Source: Alphaproteobacteria bacterium
GTDB taxonomy: Bacteria; Pseudomonadota; Alphaproteobacteria; Ferrovibrionales; Ferrovibrionaceae
Assembly: GCA_017307375.1 (NCBI GenBank)
Contig: JAFKFH010000007.1
Coordinates: 310,001-374,000, forward strand
Direction: 5' to 3'
Length of the DNA: 64,000 bases
The position numbers were made by a program, and so were the translations under genes. The notes below the pieces were generated by a model. The model did no database searches and was not told the origin of the DNA. It saw nothing but the letters and a program-made list of their open reading frames with translations. Numbering within the stretch: the first letter of the stretch is position 1; each line of letters starts with the position of its first letter. Positions 8,674 through 17,513 of this stretch are shown in pieces.

Positions 8674-8745
8674 GGCCGCTGGCCTGCCGGCAGAGGGGGC
8701 GGCCGCCTAACTCTGGTGCAGCAAGGCAAACCAGGGAACGAAGCG

Positions 8746-9666
8746 ATGATCACTCCGCCCACCATCCACCGCATCGGCGACGTCACCGTGACGCGCATCG
8801 ACGAACTGGCGCTCGGCGCCTTCACCCCCGAGATGCTCTATCCCGACGCCGAGGCCGATCTGGTCGAGCGCCATGGCGGGGCGCTGGGCTCAGGCTCGAT
8901 CGACCGAACCGGCGGTCGGCTGATCCAGAGCATCCATAGCTGGCTGGTGCGGACGCCCCACCACACCATCCTGATCGATACGGCGACCGGCAATGGCAAG
9001 CCCAGACCCTATGCGCCGGTGCTGGACAACCTGAACGAACCCTATATCGCCCGGCTGGCCGCAGCCGGGGTCTCGCCAGACGACGTCGACTACGTGCTGA
9101 TCACCCATCTGCACGCCGATCATGTCGGCTGGAACACGACGCGCGACGGCGACAGCTGGCGGCCGACCTTCACGAAGGCGCGCTATGTCTTTTCGGCGGC
9201 CGAGCTGCGCTACAACGAGGATCTGGCCGCCGGCAGGCCGGCGGCAGCGGATGCGGCACGCACGCCCTATCCGGATGTCTACGAGGACAGCGTGCGTCCG
9301 ATCGTCGAGGCGGGCCTCGCCCAGCCGATCCGCATCGACGGCGACGATTTCCTCGATGGATTGTCGTTCGTGCCGACGCCGGGTCACAGCATCGACCATG
9401 CCTCGATCCGCCTGCGCTCGCGCGGCGAGGAGGCGCTGTTTGCGGGCGACGTGATGCACCACCCGCTACAGGTCTACGCCCCGGACCTCAACTCCTGCTT
9501 CTGCGAATATCTCGATGCGGCGCGCCGTTCGCGGCGGCTGGTGCTGGAAGAGGCGGCCGAGCGGAACACGCTGGTCTTCTCGTCGCATTTCGCCGAGACG
9601 GGCGCGGGCCGCATCACGCGGCGGGGCGAGCGCTTCGACTGGCGGTTCGTGGATGGGGGCCGGTGA
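8746..9666 (+). CDS. MBL-fold metallo-hydrolase
   Basis: 306-residue metallo-beta-lactamase-fold hydrolase with the zinc-binding HLHADHVGW (about 120-128), PTPGHSIDHAS, the bridging Asp in FAGDVMHHP and a late SSHFAET. The family includes lactonases and other hydrolases acting on small esters; the substrate here is unknown. The ATG follows a purine-rich AGGGAA and leads directly into the domain. A start 90 bp upstream would translate through the LysR operator and is less likely. Its stop overlaps the next gene's ATG, so the two hydrolases are coupled. Confidence 0.88.
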   Translation: MITPPTIHRIGDVTVTRIDELALGAFTPEMLYPDAEADLVERHGGALGSGSIDRTGGRLIQSIHSWLVRTPHHTILIDTATGNGKPRPYAPVLDNLNEPYIARLAAAGVSPDDVDYVLITHLHADHVGWNTTRDGDSWRPTFTKARYVFSAAELRYNEDLAAGRPAAADAARTPYPDVYEDSVRPIVEAGLAQPIRIDGDDFLDGLSFVPTPGHSIDHASIRLRSRGEEALFAGDVMHHPLQVYAPDLNSCFCEYLDAARRSRRLVLEEAAERNTLVFSSHFAETGAGRITRRGERFDWRFVDGGR

Positions 9667-10589
9667 TGGAAACCCGGGATTTCCTGATCGACAGCGACAC
9701 GCCCGGCATCCGCCTGCATGTCCGCAACAAGCGGGCGGCCGCCGGCGGCAAGGCCGTGCTGCTGATGCATGGCGCAACCTATTCGTCGGAGAGCCTGTTC
9801 GACGTATCGCTCGGCGGTTTTTCGTTCATGGACTACCTGGCCCGGCATGGCTACGACGTCTATGCGGTCGACGCCCGCGGCTATGGCGGCTCGACGCGGC
9901 CCCCGGACGGCGATCAGCCGATCGGCCGCACCGGGAGCGGCGTGCGCGACCTGGGCACGGCCGTCGACTTCGTGCTGGTGCGGCGCGGGATCGAGCGGCT
10001 GAACCTTGTGGCAATGTCCTGGGGCGGGTCTGTTGCCGGTGCCTATACCGCCCGGCACGGCGGCAAGGTCGCCAAGCTGGCGCTGATCGCGCCGCTGTGG
10101 CTGAGTGATCGGCCGCTGCCGGTCGATCCCGGCGGCGCGCTGGGAGCCTATCGCCAGGTGCCCGTGGGCAAGGCACGCGAGCGCTGGGTCGGCGCGGCGC
10201 CCGAAGGCAAGCGTGACGGCCTGATTCCGACCGGCTGGTTCGAAGCCTGGGCGGCCGCGTCGCTGAAGACCGATCCGGACAGCGACGGCGTGACGATGCG
10301 GGCGGTGAACGGCCCGATCCAGGACATCCGCGACTATTGGACCGCGGGCCGGCCGCTCTACGATCCCGCCGGGATCACCGTGCCGGTGCTGCAGGTTCAT
10401 GCCGAATGGGATATCGACGTGACGCTCGACAGCGCCCGCGACTTCTTCGGCCGGTTGACCGCGGCGCCCTATCGCCGCTGGATCGAGATCGGCGAGGGCA
10501 CGCATATGGTGTTGCTGGAAAAGAACCGCCTGCAGGCCTTCCAGGCGGTCTGCCAGTTCCTCGACGAGGACTACGCGCCCGAGGCTTAG
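9666..10589 (+). CDS. Alpha/beta hydrolase
   Basis: 307-residue alpha/beta-hydrolase fold protein. The oxyanion-hole LMHGATY (about 35-41), VDARGYGGS, the nucleophile elbow AMSWGGS (Ser near 118) and a C-terminal GTHMVLLEK with the catalytic His are all visible, with the acidic residue likely in VHAEWDIDV. The substrate is unknown. It is translated directly after the MBL hydrolase (TGATG overlap), which suggests two hydrolytic steps on one compound under the divergent LysR regulator. It converges on the RidA-like gene with a 4-nt overlap of the two 3' ends. Confidence 0.87.
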   Translation: METRDFLIDSDTPGIRLHVRNKRAAAGGKAVLLMHGATYSSESLFDVSLGGFSFMDYLARHGYDVYAVDARGYGGSTRPPDGDQPIGRTGSGVRDLGTAVDFVLVRRGIERLNLVAMSWGGSVAGAYTARHGGKVAKLALIAPLWLSDRPLPVDPGGALGAYRQVPVGKARERWVGAAPEGKRDGLIPTGWFEAWAAASLKTDPDSDGVTMRAVNGPIQDIRDYWTAGRPLYDPAGITVPVLQVHAEWDIDVTLDSARDFFGRLTAAPYRRWIEIGEGTHMVLLEKNRLQAFQAVCQFLDEDYAPEA

Positions 10590-10975
10590 GGGTCCGTCGT
10601 CGCGATCACCCGCACCTCGACGATCGCTCCTTCACGCCGCAAACCCCCGGCCTCGATCGCGGTCCAGGCCGGGTAGGGTTCGGTCACGTATTCCAGGCGG
10701 ATCCGGTCGAACAGGTCGAAATGCTCGCGGATGCCGACATGGTAGCTGGTCATCTCGACGACGGCATCGAAGGTCAGGTCGATTTCGGCCAGCACCGTCT
10801 TGATCTTCTCGAAGACCGCGCGGAACTGTTCCTCCGGGTCGTCGGGCATGCCCTGCGGGTTGCCGCCGGTGACCCCGGTGAGGAACAGGTGGCTGCCGGA
10901 CAGGATGCCCGGCGACATCTTCAGCCGCTCGGCGGCGGCGGCGAAGGCCGGCGGCAGGACCAGGCGCTTTGCCAT
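10586..10975 (-). CDS. RidA-family protein, last gene of the cobalamin operon
   Basis: 129-residue chorismate-mutase-like RidA/YjgF fold protein: SPGILSGSHLFLTGVTG, a central FDAVVEMTSYHVGI and a C-terminal AIVEVRVIAT. The Arg that RidA deaminases use just before the final strand is replaced (PAWTAIE instead of an Arg-containing stretch), so enamine deaminase activity is doubtful. Its start lies one base after the cobO stop, making it the distal gene of the riboswitch-controlled operon. A link to corrinoid metabolism is inferred from position only. Confidence 0.85.
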   Translation of the reverse strand: MAKRLVLPPAFAAAAERLKMSPGILSGSHLFLTGVTGGNPQGMPDDPEEQFRAVFEKIKTVLAEIDLTFDAVVEMTSYHVGIREHFDLFDRIRLEYVTEPYPAWTAIEAGGLRREGAIVEVRVIATTDP

Positions 10976-10976
10976 C

Positions 10977-11588
10977 TCAGAACTCGATGCCGGGCTGGGC
11001 CTTCACCCCGTCGCGGAAGGGGTGCTTGACCAGCGTCATCTCGGTCACCAGGTCGGCGGCATCGATCAGCCCCTGCGGCGCGTTGCGGCCGGTGATGATG
11101 ACATGCTGGTCGGCCGGGCGGCTGCCCACGACGTCGAGGACTTCGTCGAGCGGCAGGTAGTCGTTGCGCAGGACGATATTCAGCTCGTCCAGCACCACCA
11201 TGCGGATCGCCGGATCGGCGATGAAGCGCCGCGCCTGTTCCCAGGCGGCGCGGGCGGCGCGGATGTCGCGTTCCCGATCCTGGGTTTCCCAGGTGAAGCC
11301 TTCGCCCATCGCGTGGATCTCGACGGCCTCCGGAAACTTCTGCAGCAGGTCGCGCTCACCGGTCGACCACGGACCCTTGACGAACTGGACGACGCCGATC
11401 CTGAACCCGTGGGTGATCGCGCGCATCACCATGCCGAAGGCTGCCGTGGACTTGCCCTTGCCCTTGCCGGTATGGACGATCAGCAGGCCCTTCTCGATCG
11501 TCTTGCCGTCGATGATCTTGTCATGCGCCGCCTTCAGCTTCTTCATCTTCTCGGCATGGCGGGCGTTCAGGTCGGTCTCGTCGCTCAT
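10977..11588 (-). CDS. cobO: Cob(I)yrinic acid a,c-diamide adenosyltransferase CobO
   Basis: Adds the 5'-deoxyadenosyl group to cob(I)alamin precursors using ATP. The 203-residue protein is of the CobA/CobO type. It has the P-loop HTGKGKGKSTAAFG (39-52), VVQFVKGPWSTGE, GEGFTWETQD, VVLDELN and the C-terminal TEMTLVKHPFRDGVKAQPGIEF ending typical of CobO. It follows cobN by 9 bp, so chelation and adenosylation are made from one transcript. Confidence 0.96.
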   Translation of the reverse strand: MSDETDLNARHAEKMKKLKAAHDKIIDGKTIEKGLLIVHTGKGKGKSTAAFGMVMRAITHGFRIGVVQFVKGPWSTGERDLLQKFPEAVEIHAMGEGFTWETQDRERDIRAARAAWEQARRFIADPAIRMVVLDELNIVLRNDYLPLDEVLDVVGSRPADQHVIITGRNAPQGLIDAADLVTEMTLVKHPFRDGVKAQPGIEF

Positions 11589-11597
11589 GGCGTTCCC

Positions 11598-14500
11598 TCA
11601 CTGGGCAAGGCTGTGCAGATGATCATGCGCCGAATTGCGCGCCGGCCGCCACAGGCCGCGCGTTATGGCCTCGGCCAGGCGGCGGGCGATGTCGCGCCGT
11701 GCCGCCGGATTGTCGCGGGCCAGAAAGTCGCTGATCTCGGGATCGACCAGATAGGCGTCGTAGATCAGGTCGAAATGGACCGGGGCCACCGCGCCGGTCA
11801 GCGCGGCGAAGTTGAACAGGTTGTCGACCGTCGCGGCGAGTTCGGCGCCGCCCTTGTAGCCGTGGCCGCGGATCGCCTTCAGCCATTTCGGGTTGACGGC
11901 CCGGCCGCGCAGCGCCAGCGCGATCTCTTCCTCCAGCTTGCGGATGACCGGCCGGTCGGGCCGCGAATGGTCATTGTGGTAGAGCACCGGGCGCCGGCCG
12001 GACAAGGCGGTCGCCGCGGCGCTGAGCCCCCCCTGGAATTCGGCGAAGTCGGCGGAATCGAGCAGGTCGAATTCCCGCGCGTCCTGGTTCTGGACCACCA
12101 CGTCGGTCCTGGCCACGAGGCGTTCGAAGGCGGCCCGGGCTGAAACGCCCTCGATGCCCGCGCCATAGGCGTAGCCCGAGGTCGCGAGATAGGCTTCGGC
12201 GAGATCGCCGATCTCCTGCCAGTCGCCGGCGGACAGGCGCCGCTCGATCCCCGCGCCATAGTCGCCCGGGCGGTTGCCGAAGATGCGATGGCCCGGGCTG
12301 GCGGCCAGCGGATTGGAGTCCGGCGGCTCGTCCAGCGCCGCCACTGCCGAAAGCGCCGAATCGAGCAGGTCGATCTGGGTGGGGAAGGCATCGCGGAAAA
12401 AGCCGGAGATGCGAAACAGGATATCGATGCGCGGCCGGCCGAGTTCGCCCAGCGGGACGATCTCGAAACCGGTGACGCGCCGCGACGAGGCTTCCCACAG
12501 CGGCTGGACGCCGATCAACGCCAGCGCCTGGGCGATGTCGTCGCCGCCGGTTCGCATGTTGGCCGTGCCCCAGGCGGAAATCGCCATCTGCCGCGGCCAG
12601 GAGCCGTGCTCCTGGACATAGGCCTGGACCAGCCGGTCGGCCGACAATTTGCCCAGCCGCCAGGCTGCCTCGGTCGGCACCGTCCGGCTGTCCAGCCCGT
12701 AGAAGTTGCGGCCGGTCGGCAGCACGTCGAGGCGGCCGCGGGTCGGCGCGCCCGATGGGCCGGGCGGAACGAAGCGGCCGTCCAGCGCCGCCAGCAGCCC
12801 CGCGATCTCGGCCCGGCCGCAGGCATCGAGGCGCGGCAGGACCGTGCGGCGCAATTCGTCGAGGACCATGGCGGTCGCGGTCCATCCCGGTTCGGGCGCC
12901 CGGCCCTCGACCAATGCGGCGGCCAGGGCCTCCAGGTGCTCGACCACATCGCCGTTGCTGCGGCAGCCGGCGATCGCCGGGCCGGCCCAGCGCGCGCCGA
13001 GCGTGCAGTCCAGCGGATCGAACGGAGCCAGGCCCAGATCGCCGGCCAGCGCGCGCAGCAGCGAGGCGTTGGGGCCCCGGCCGTCGCCGCGCGGCACGCG
13101 CAGCAGCGCCACGGCAAGGTCGCGGCGCTGGTGACCGGCGGGGCTGGTGCCGAAGACATGCAGCCCGTCGCGGATCTGCAGCTCCTTCAGTTCGCACAGG
13201 AAATTGTCGAGCTTTTCCAGCGCCACGTCGGCCTCGTCGGCCGCGGCGATGCCGCAGTCGCGATCGAGACCGGCAAGTCTCGCGGCGTCGAGAATGCGGC
13301 CCTTCAGGTCGCGGGCCCGGCGCGGATCCAGCCCTGCCGCCTCGTAATATTCGTCGACCAGCGCCTCGAGGTCCTTCAGCGCGCCATAGCTGTCGGCGCG
13401 GGTCAAGGGCGGCGTCAGGTGATCGATGATGACGGCGCCGGCCCGGCGCTTGGCCTGGGTGCCCTCGCCGGGATCGTTGGCGATGAACGGATAGAGATGG
13501 GGCAGGGGGCCCAGCGCGATCTCGGGCCAGCAGTCGGCCGACAGTGCCAGGGCCTTGCCGGGCAGCCATTCGAGGTTGCCATGCTTGCCGAGATGGACGA
13601 TCGCCTGCGCCCCGAAGACCTCGCGCAGCCACAGATAGAAGGCGAGATAGCCGTGCGGCGGCACCAGCGCGGTATCGTGATGGCTGGTCTTGGGGTCGAC
13701 CCCATAGCCGCGGGCCGGCTGCAGCCCTAGGACGATATTCCCAAGAGACACGATCGCCAGGGCGAAGGCGTTGCCTTGGCAGAACGGGTCGCGGCCGGCA
13801 TCGCCCCAGCGCGCCACGACCGCCTGCCGCAGCGCCTGCGGCAAGGTGGCGAACCATCGTTCATAGACCGCCAGAGGCAGCGAGATACGGGCCGGCCGCC
13901 CCGGGTCCTCGTTGCTGGGGCCGGCGAGCAGCCGGGCGACGATTGCGGCGCCATCTGCCGGCAGGTCGTCGATGCGGTAGCCGGCCTCGGCCATCGCGGC
14001 GAGGATCGCCGCCGCGCTCGCGGGCGTGTCGAGGCCGACGCCGTTGGCGAGGCGCCCGTCGCTCGACGGATAGTTCGACAGGATCAGGCCGATGCGGCGA
14101 TCGGCCGGGGCGGTGCGCTGCAGGTGCAGCCAGTTGGCGGCCATCCGGCAGGCGAAGGCGACGCGGTCGGCCCGCGGGCGGTGGCCGACCAGCATCACCT
14201 CGGTTCTCTCATCGAAGCCGAGTTCCGCCTTGAACGAGATCGCGCGGGTCAGGATGCGGCCGTCGAGTTCGGGCAGCGCGACATGCATCGCCAGGTCGCG
14301 CGGACCCAGGCCCCGGCCCGATGCGGCCCAGCCGGCCTCGCTCATCCCGGCGGGGACCAACTGCAGCACCGGCCGGCCGCCGCGGTCGAGCGCCGTGCCG
14401 CTCCAGCCCGGTCCCAGCGCCGAGGCGGCGAAGGCGGTGGCGTTCAGCACGATGCCGGGCGCGGTCCGGCCGAACAGGTCGTCGAGCGCGGCGGTCGCCG

Positions 14501-15233
14501 CGCGGTCCTTCAGGCTGGTGACGAAGACCGGCAGCGGGTTGATGCCCTGGGCGACCAGTTCCCTGACGACGGCGTCGACCGCCGCGAGATCGTCGCCCTG
14601 GACCAGGGCGCGATAGAACACGACGGCGGCGACCGGTGCGCCCGGCTGCCAGCCGGCCTGCAGTGTCTCCAGGTCGACCGGCCCGGTCCCGGGCAGGTAG
14701 ATGCCGCAGGGCGGCAGCATCGCCGGTGGCGGCGCCGCCTGGCCGCGCCCGATCAGGTGGCCGGCATGATGCAGGAAGCGGCGATAGTTCTCGGCCCCGC
14801 CGGCAACGAGATAGGACCAGAGCAGCCGGCAGTCTTCGGCGCCGACGGTCGAGAGCGCCTCGAGCGTCGGATCGCCCTCGGCAGAACCGGGCAGCCAGGC
14901 CAGCGCGATACCCTCGCGCCGGGCCAGGCCGCCGACTTCCGCGACCCCGTGCGGCCAGTAGCCGGTGCCGCCGAGCAGGCGGACTACGATCAGCTTGGCC
15001 CGCGCCAGCGTCCGCTCGACATAGACGTCGACAGAGAAATTGTGGTCGAGCTGCAGCAGGTTGGCGAGGCGCAGGGTAGGCGCGTCCGGACCCAGCTCGG
15101 CCTGCGCCCGCGCGAGGCCCGCGATCTCGGTGTCGGCCGAGCTGAGAAAGACGATGTCGCCGGGACTTTGGCCGAGGTCGACCGGATCGGCGCCATCCTG
15201 GATGGTGCCGGCCTGGGCCTTCAGCAGATGCAT
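11598..15233 (-). CDS. cobN: Cobaltochelatase subunit CobN
   Basis: Large subunit of the ATP-dependent CobNST complex that inserts Co2+ into hydrogenobyrinic acid a,c-diamide. At 1211 residues it is slightly shorter than the usual 1250-1280. It is related to the Mg-chelatase H subunit. Conserved blocks include YPSSDGRLANGVGLDTPASAA, the nearby HHDTALVPPHGYLAFYLWL, LGKHGNLEWLPGK, ANDPGEGTQAKRR, and near the C terminus NPKWLKAIRGHGYKGGAEL. It marks the late-cobalt (aerobic) pathway. The cobS and cobT partners are not in the window. Confidence 0.96.
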   Translation of the reverse strand: MHLLKAQAGTIQDGADPVDLGQSPGDIVFLSSADTEIAGLARAQAELGPDAPTLRLANLLQLDHNFSVDVYVERTLARAKLIVVRLLGGTGYWPHGVAEVGGLARREGIALAWLPGSAEGDPTLEALSTVGAEDCRLLWSYLVAGGAENYRRFLHHAGHLIGRGQAAPPPAMLPPCGIYLPGTGPVDLETLQAGWQPGAPVAAVVFYRALVQGDDLAAVDAVVRELVAQGINPLPVFVTSLKDRAATAALDDLFGRTAPGIVLNATAFAASALGPGWSGTALDRGGRPVLQLVPAGMSEAGWAASGRGLGPRDLAMHVALPELDGRILTRAISFKAELGFDERTEVMLVGHRPRADRVAFACRMAANWLHLQRTAPADRRIGLILSNYPSSDGRLANGVGLDTPASAAAILAAMAEAGYRIDDLPADGAAIVARLLAGPSNEDPGRPARISLPLAVYERWFATLPQALRQAVVARWGDAGRDPFCQGNAFALAIVSLGNIVLGLQPARGYGVDPKTSHHDTALVPPHGYLAFYLWLREVFGAQAIVHLGKHGNLEWLPGKALALSADCWPEIALGPLPHLYPFIANDPGEGTQAKRRAGAVIIDHLTPPLTRADSYGALKDLEALVDEYYEAAGLDPRRARDLKGRILDAARLAGLDRDCGIAAADEADVALEKLDNFLCELKELQIRDGLHVFGTSPAGHQRRDLAVALLRVPRGDGRGPNASLLRALAGDLGLAPFDPLDCTLGARWAGPAIAGCRSNGDVVEHLEALAAALVEGRAPEPGWTATAMVLDELRRTVLPRLDACGRAEIAGLLAALDGRFVPPGPSGAPTRGRLDVLPTGRNFYGLDSRTVPTEAAWRLGKLSADRLVQAYVQEHGSWPRQMAISAWGTANMRTGGDDIAQALALIGVQPLWEASSRRVTGFEIVPLGELGRPRIDILFRISGFFRDAFPTQIDLLDSALSAVAALDEPPDSNPLAASPGHRIFGNRPGDYGAGIERRLSAGDWQEIGDLAEAYLATSGYAYGAGIEGVSARAAFERLVARTDVVVQNQDAREFDLLDSADFAEFQGGLSAAATALSGRRPVLYHNDHSRPDRPVIRKLEEEIALALRGRAVNPKWLKAIRGHGYKGGAELAATVDNLFNFAALTGAVAPVHFDLIYDAYLVDPEISDFLARDNPAARRDIARRLAEAITRGLWRPARNSAHDHLHSLAQ

Positions 15234-15236
15234 GGT

Positions 15237-16262
15237 TCAGGCGGCGAGGGCTTGGCTGATCGCCGTCTGGTCCAAGCCCTTCTCGCCGATCACAACGAGG
15301 CGCGTCCGCCGCTCCTCGCCGGCCGCCCAGGCGCGGTCGAAGAAGCTTTCGACGCGCGGCCCGACCGCCTGGACGACGAGGCGCATGTCCTTGCCCGGCA
15401 CCGCGACGAAGCCTTTCAGCCGCAGGATGTCGTGCCGGGCCATGATCGCGGCGATGCGGGCGCTGAGCCCCTGGTCGGACTGGGCGCCGGTTTCGACGAC
15501 GAAGCTTTCGAAGTCGTCGTGGTCGTGCTCCTCGCCCTCGAGGTCGTGATGGGAGGGGCGGTTGTCGATATCGCCCTCGGTCGCCGCGGTCAGACCGAGC
15601 AGCACCGCAGCGGGCAGCTTGCCGTGGTCGGCATGGACGAGGCCGGCAGCCGGCCGCGCCTCGGCCCGCACCTGGGCCTCGACCCGCGTCAGCGTCTCGG
15701 CGTCGACCAGGTCGGTCTTGTTCAGGATGATCAGGTCGGCGCAGCCGATCTGATCCTCGAACAGTTCGGCGATCGGCTGGTCGTGGTCCAGTGCCGGATC
15801 GGCCCGGCGCTGGGCGGCCAGCGCCGCCTCGTCCTCGGCGAAGCGGCCGGCGGCGACGGCCGCGGCGTCGATCACGGTGATGACCCCGTCGACGGTCACG
15901 CGGGTCTTGACCTCGGGCCAGCGGAAGGCGCGAACCAGCGGCTGGGGCAGGGCCAGGCCCGATGTCTCGATCACGATGTGCTCGGGCGGGTTCGGCCGGT
16001 CCAGCAGCTTTTCCATCGTCGGCACGAAATCGTCGGCCACGGTGCAGCAGATGCAGCCATTGGCCAGTTCGATGATGTCTTCGTCGCGGCAGGTTTCGTC
16101 GCCGCAGCCTTTCAGCAGTTCGCCGTCGACGCCGACATCGCCGAACTCGTTGACGATCAGCGCGATGCGGCGCCCCTGCGCATTCGAGATCAGGTGGCGG
16201 ATCAGCGTCGTCTTGCCGGCGCCGAGAAAGCCGGTGATGACGGTGGCGGGAATCTTGCTCAT
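15237..16262 (-). CDS. cobW: Cobalamin biosynthesis GTPase CobW
   Basis: COG0523 G3E GTPase, 341 residues, thought to deliver Co2+ to the chelatase. It has the P-loop GFLGAGKTT (11-19), the metal-binding GCICC (69-73), NKTDLVD for guanine specificity and a His/Asp-rich patch HHDLEGEEHDHDD in the linker, followed by the CobW C-terminal domain. The start chosen gives MSKIPATVITGF; the open frame running further upstream shadows cbtA. It overlaps cbtA by 4 nt and precedes cobN by 3 bp. Confidence 0.95.
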   Translation of the reverse strand: MSKIPATVITGFLGAGKTTLIRHLISNAQGRRIALIVNEFGDVGVDGELLKGCGDETCRDEDIIELANGCICCTVADDFVPTMEKLLDRPNPPEHIVIETSGLALPQPLVRAFRWPEVKTRVTVDGVITVIDAAAVAAGRFAEDEAALAAQRRADPALDHDQPIAELFEDQIGCADLIILNKTDLVDAETLTRVEAQVRAEARPAAGLVHADHGKLPAAVLLGLTAATEGDIDNRPSHHDLEGEEHDHDDFESFVVETGAQSDQGLSARIAAIMARHDILRLKGFVAVPGKDMRLVVQAVGPRVESFFDRAWAAGEERRTRLVVIGEKGLDQTAISQALAA

Positions 16263-16948
16263 GACCTCGATCCGAAACGGTTGTAGAGGCCGCCGGCCGC
16301 CGCGCCGAGGATCAGCCAGAAGACGGCGGCAAGGCCGAGCGAGGCGGCGGTGAAATGGGCCGCCAGTTCCGGCGGCACGCGGCCCACCCCTTCGGGCGGA
16401 TGCGGCGCGCCGACCAGATGGGGCAGGACAATCAGTACGATCGCCCCGGCGATCAGGGCCCAGTTGCGGGAAAATGCGATGCCCCAAAGGCCGATGGCCG
16501 TCGCCGCCGCGGTCGCGATCCACCAGGCCTGGCGGGGGTCCAGTTCCGCGGCGACCGAGCCGGGCAGTTCCGGTGGCAGGCCGAAGCCCGGTGCCAGGGC
16601 GAACACGGCGAACCCGGCCGCGCCCCACAGGAGGCCGCGGCGCGCATCGACCTCGCGCCCGCGCAGGGCCATGGCGGCGACCAGCAGCAGTGCAAAGCCG
16701 ACGCCGGTCGAGACGGTGGCGATGCCGGTGAACAGGGCCCGCCGGGGCCTCTCGACGGCCTCGTCATCGGCCGGCGCGGCGGCCTGGGCACCGTGATGAT
16801 GCTCGGCCGGGGCGGCCGGCGGCGTCACGGTCTCGAAGGTTTCGGCGGCGAGGATCAGCGGCGAAGTGACGGCGAGCTGCAATCCCGTCAGGACGAGCCC
16901 CGCCAGCAGCCCCGCGATGACGGCGCTTGCAAAGACGCGATAGAACAT
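16259..16948 (-). CDS. cbtA: CbtA cobalt transporter subunit
   Basis: 229-residue membrane protein of the CbtA family, predicted to take up cobalt. The N-terminal helix starts FYRVFASAVIAGLLAGLVL, and a His patch EHHHG lies near residue 48 in the first loop. About five further hydrophobic segments include WWIATAAATAIGLWGIAF and the final ASLGLAAVFWLILGAAAG. The conserved PHLVGAPHPP motif with paired His-Pro is present. It is always paired with CbtB, which is immediately upstream. Assignment rests on family knowledge plus the riboswitch context. Confidence 0.92.
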   Translation of the reverse strand: MFYRVFASAVIAGLLAGLVLTGLQLAVTSPLILAAETFETVTPPAAPAEHHHGAQAAAPADDEAVERPRRALFTGIATVSTGVGFALLLVAAMALRGREVDARRGLLWGAAGFAVFALAPGFGLPPELPGSVAAELDPRQAWWIATAAATAIGLWGIAFSRNWALIAGAIVLIVLPHLVGAPHPPEGVGRVPPELAAHFTAASLGLAAVFWLILGAAAGGLYNRFGSRS

Positions 16949-16955
16949 GGCGCCC

Positions 16956-17138
16956 TCAGTGGCAGGGGAACGCCAGGCCGTGCCGGGTATCGTGGGCGGC
17001 GTCGTGCAGCGACTGCGAGTGCGAGAAACCGGTCAGGTAGACCAGGCCCAGCCCGACGATCAGTGCCGCGGCAATCGCGGCGATACGGTCGCTGAGGGCT
17101 TTCGGGGCGGTCTTGACGGTCGTGGTCGCAGTGGTCAT
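16956..17138 (-). CDS. cbtB: CbtB cobalt transporter subunit
   Basis: A 60-residue single-helix membrane protein: the hydrophobic stretch IAAIAAALIVGLGLVYLTGF (about 18-37) is followed by a short His-rich tail (HSQSLHDAAHDTRH, ending CH) that fits metal capture. The start is the ATG after a good Shine-Dalgarno (AAGGAGAGG); the open frame further upstream runs into the riboswitch and is not coding. It is the first gene of the cbtB-cbtA-cobW-cobN-cobO-ridA-like operon. Confidence 0.92.
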   Translation of the reverse strand: MTTATTTVKTAPKALSDRIAAIAAALIVGLGLVYLTGFSHSQSLHDAAHDTRHGLAFPCH

Positions 17139-17174
17139 CGGTCCTCTCCTTGGCCGTCCACCCGACGGCATCAC

Positions 17175-17370
17175 GGTTGCAGCCTGCGGCGGCAGGTCTC
17201 CTGGCTTGCGGATCGCGGTACCCCGGCCATCACCTTCCCGCCCGAACCCGGACAGTGGTCGCAGTCGGCCGCGGCACTCACCGCTCACAGTTGCGGGGGC
17301 AGCTCCGGCGTTGCCTTGCGGCGCACCGGCATTCCCTTTTCACCGCCCGTCCGGGCGGAACCGCCAAGTC
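17175..17370 (-). promoter_or_regulatory. Cobalamin (adenosylcobalamin-type) riboswitch
   Basis: On the minus strand the leader of cbtB carries the class-defining elements in order: GGTGAAAAGGGAA, CCGGTG, GCTGCCCCCGCAACTGT and the B12 box GCCAGGAGACCTGCC. The last ends about 55 bp before the cbtB ATG. The ribosome-binding site AAGGAGAGG lies in the short downstream segment, so ligand binding probably shuts off translation or transcription of the cobalt-uptake and cobN operon when B12 is plentiful. The rest of the gap up to the plus-strand gene at 17514 (about 140 bp) must hold the two divergent promoters; I see no other feature there. Confidence 0.95.
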
Positions 17371-17513
17371 GCTAGTCGTAACAGATCGGGGGCCGGCTGG
17401 AAAGCCGTTGTGCCCGCCGTCACAGCCCGTGCAATCGCCTGGGCGGCCGATCTCGACGGGACGAGGCCGCTTCGCCATACTCCGCCGCCTGCGACGGTCG
17501 AGGAGGCAGGGCA

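Noticed and set aside
8656-8745. Earlier ATG for the MBL hydrolase
   Set aside because: It would translate through the LysR operator palindrome, lacks a ribosome site, and adds residues with no family match.
12288-13730. 480-codon plus-strand frame opposite cobN
   Set aside because: Same reason: a GC-bias shadow of cobN with no recognisable motif.
13776-16286. 836-codon open frame on the plus strand opposite cobN, cobW and cbtA
   Set aside because: It is antisense to clearly conserved genes, and its translation is Gln/Arg/Gly-rich with no domain. Such long frames are expected opposite high-GC coding DNA.
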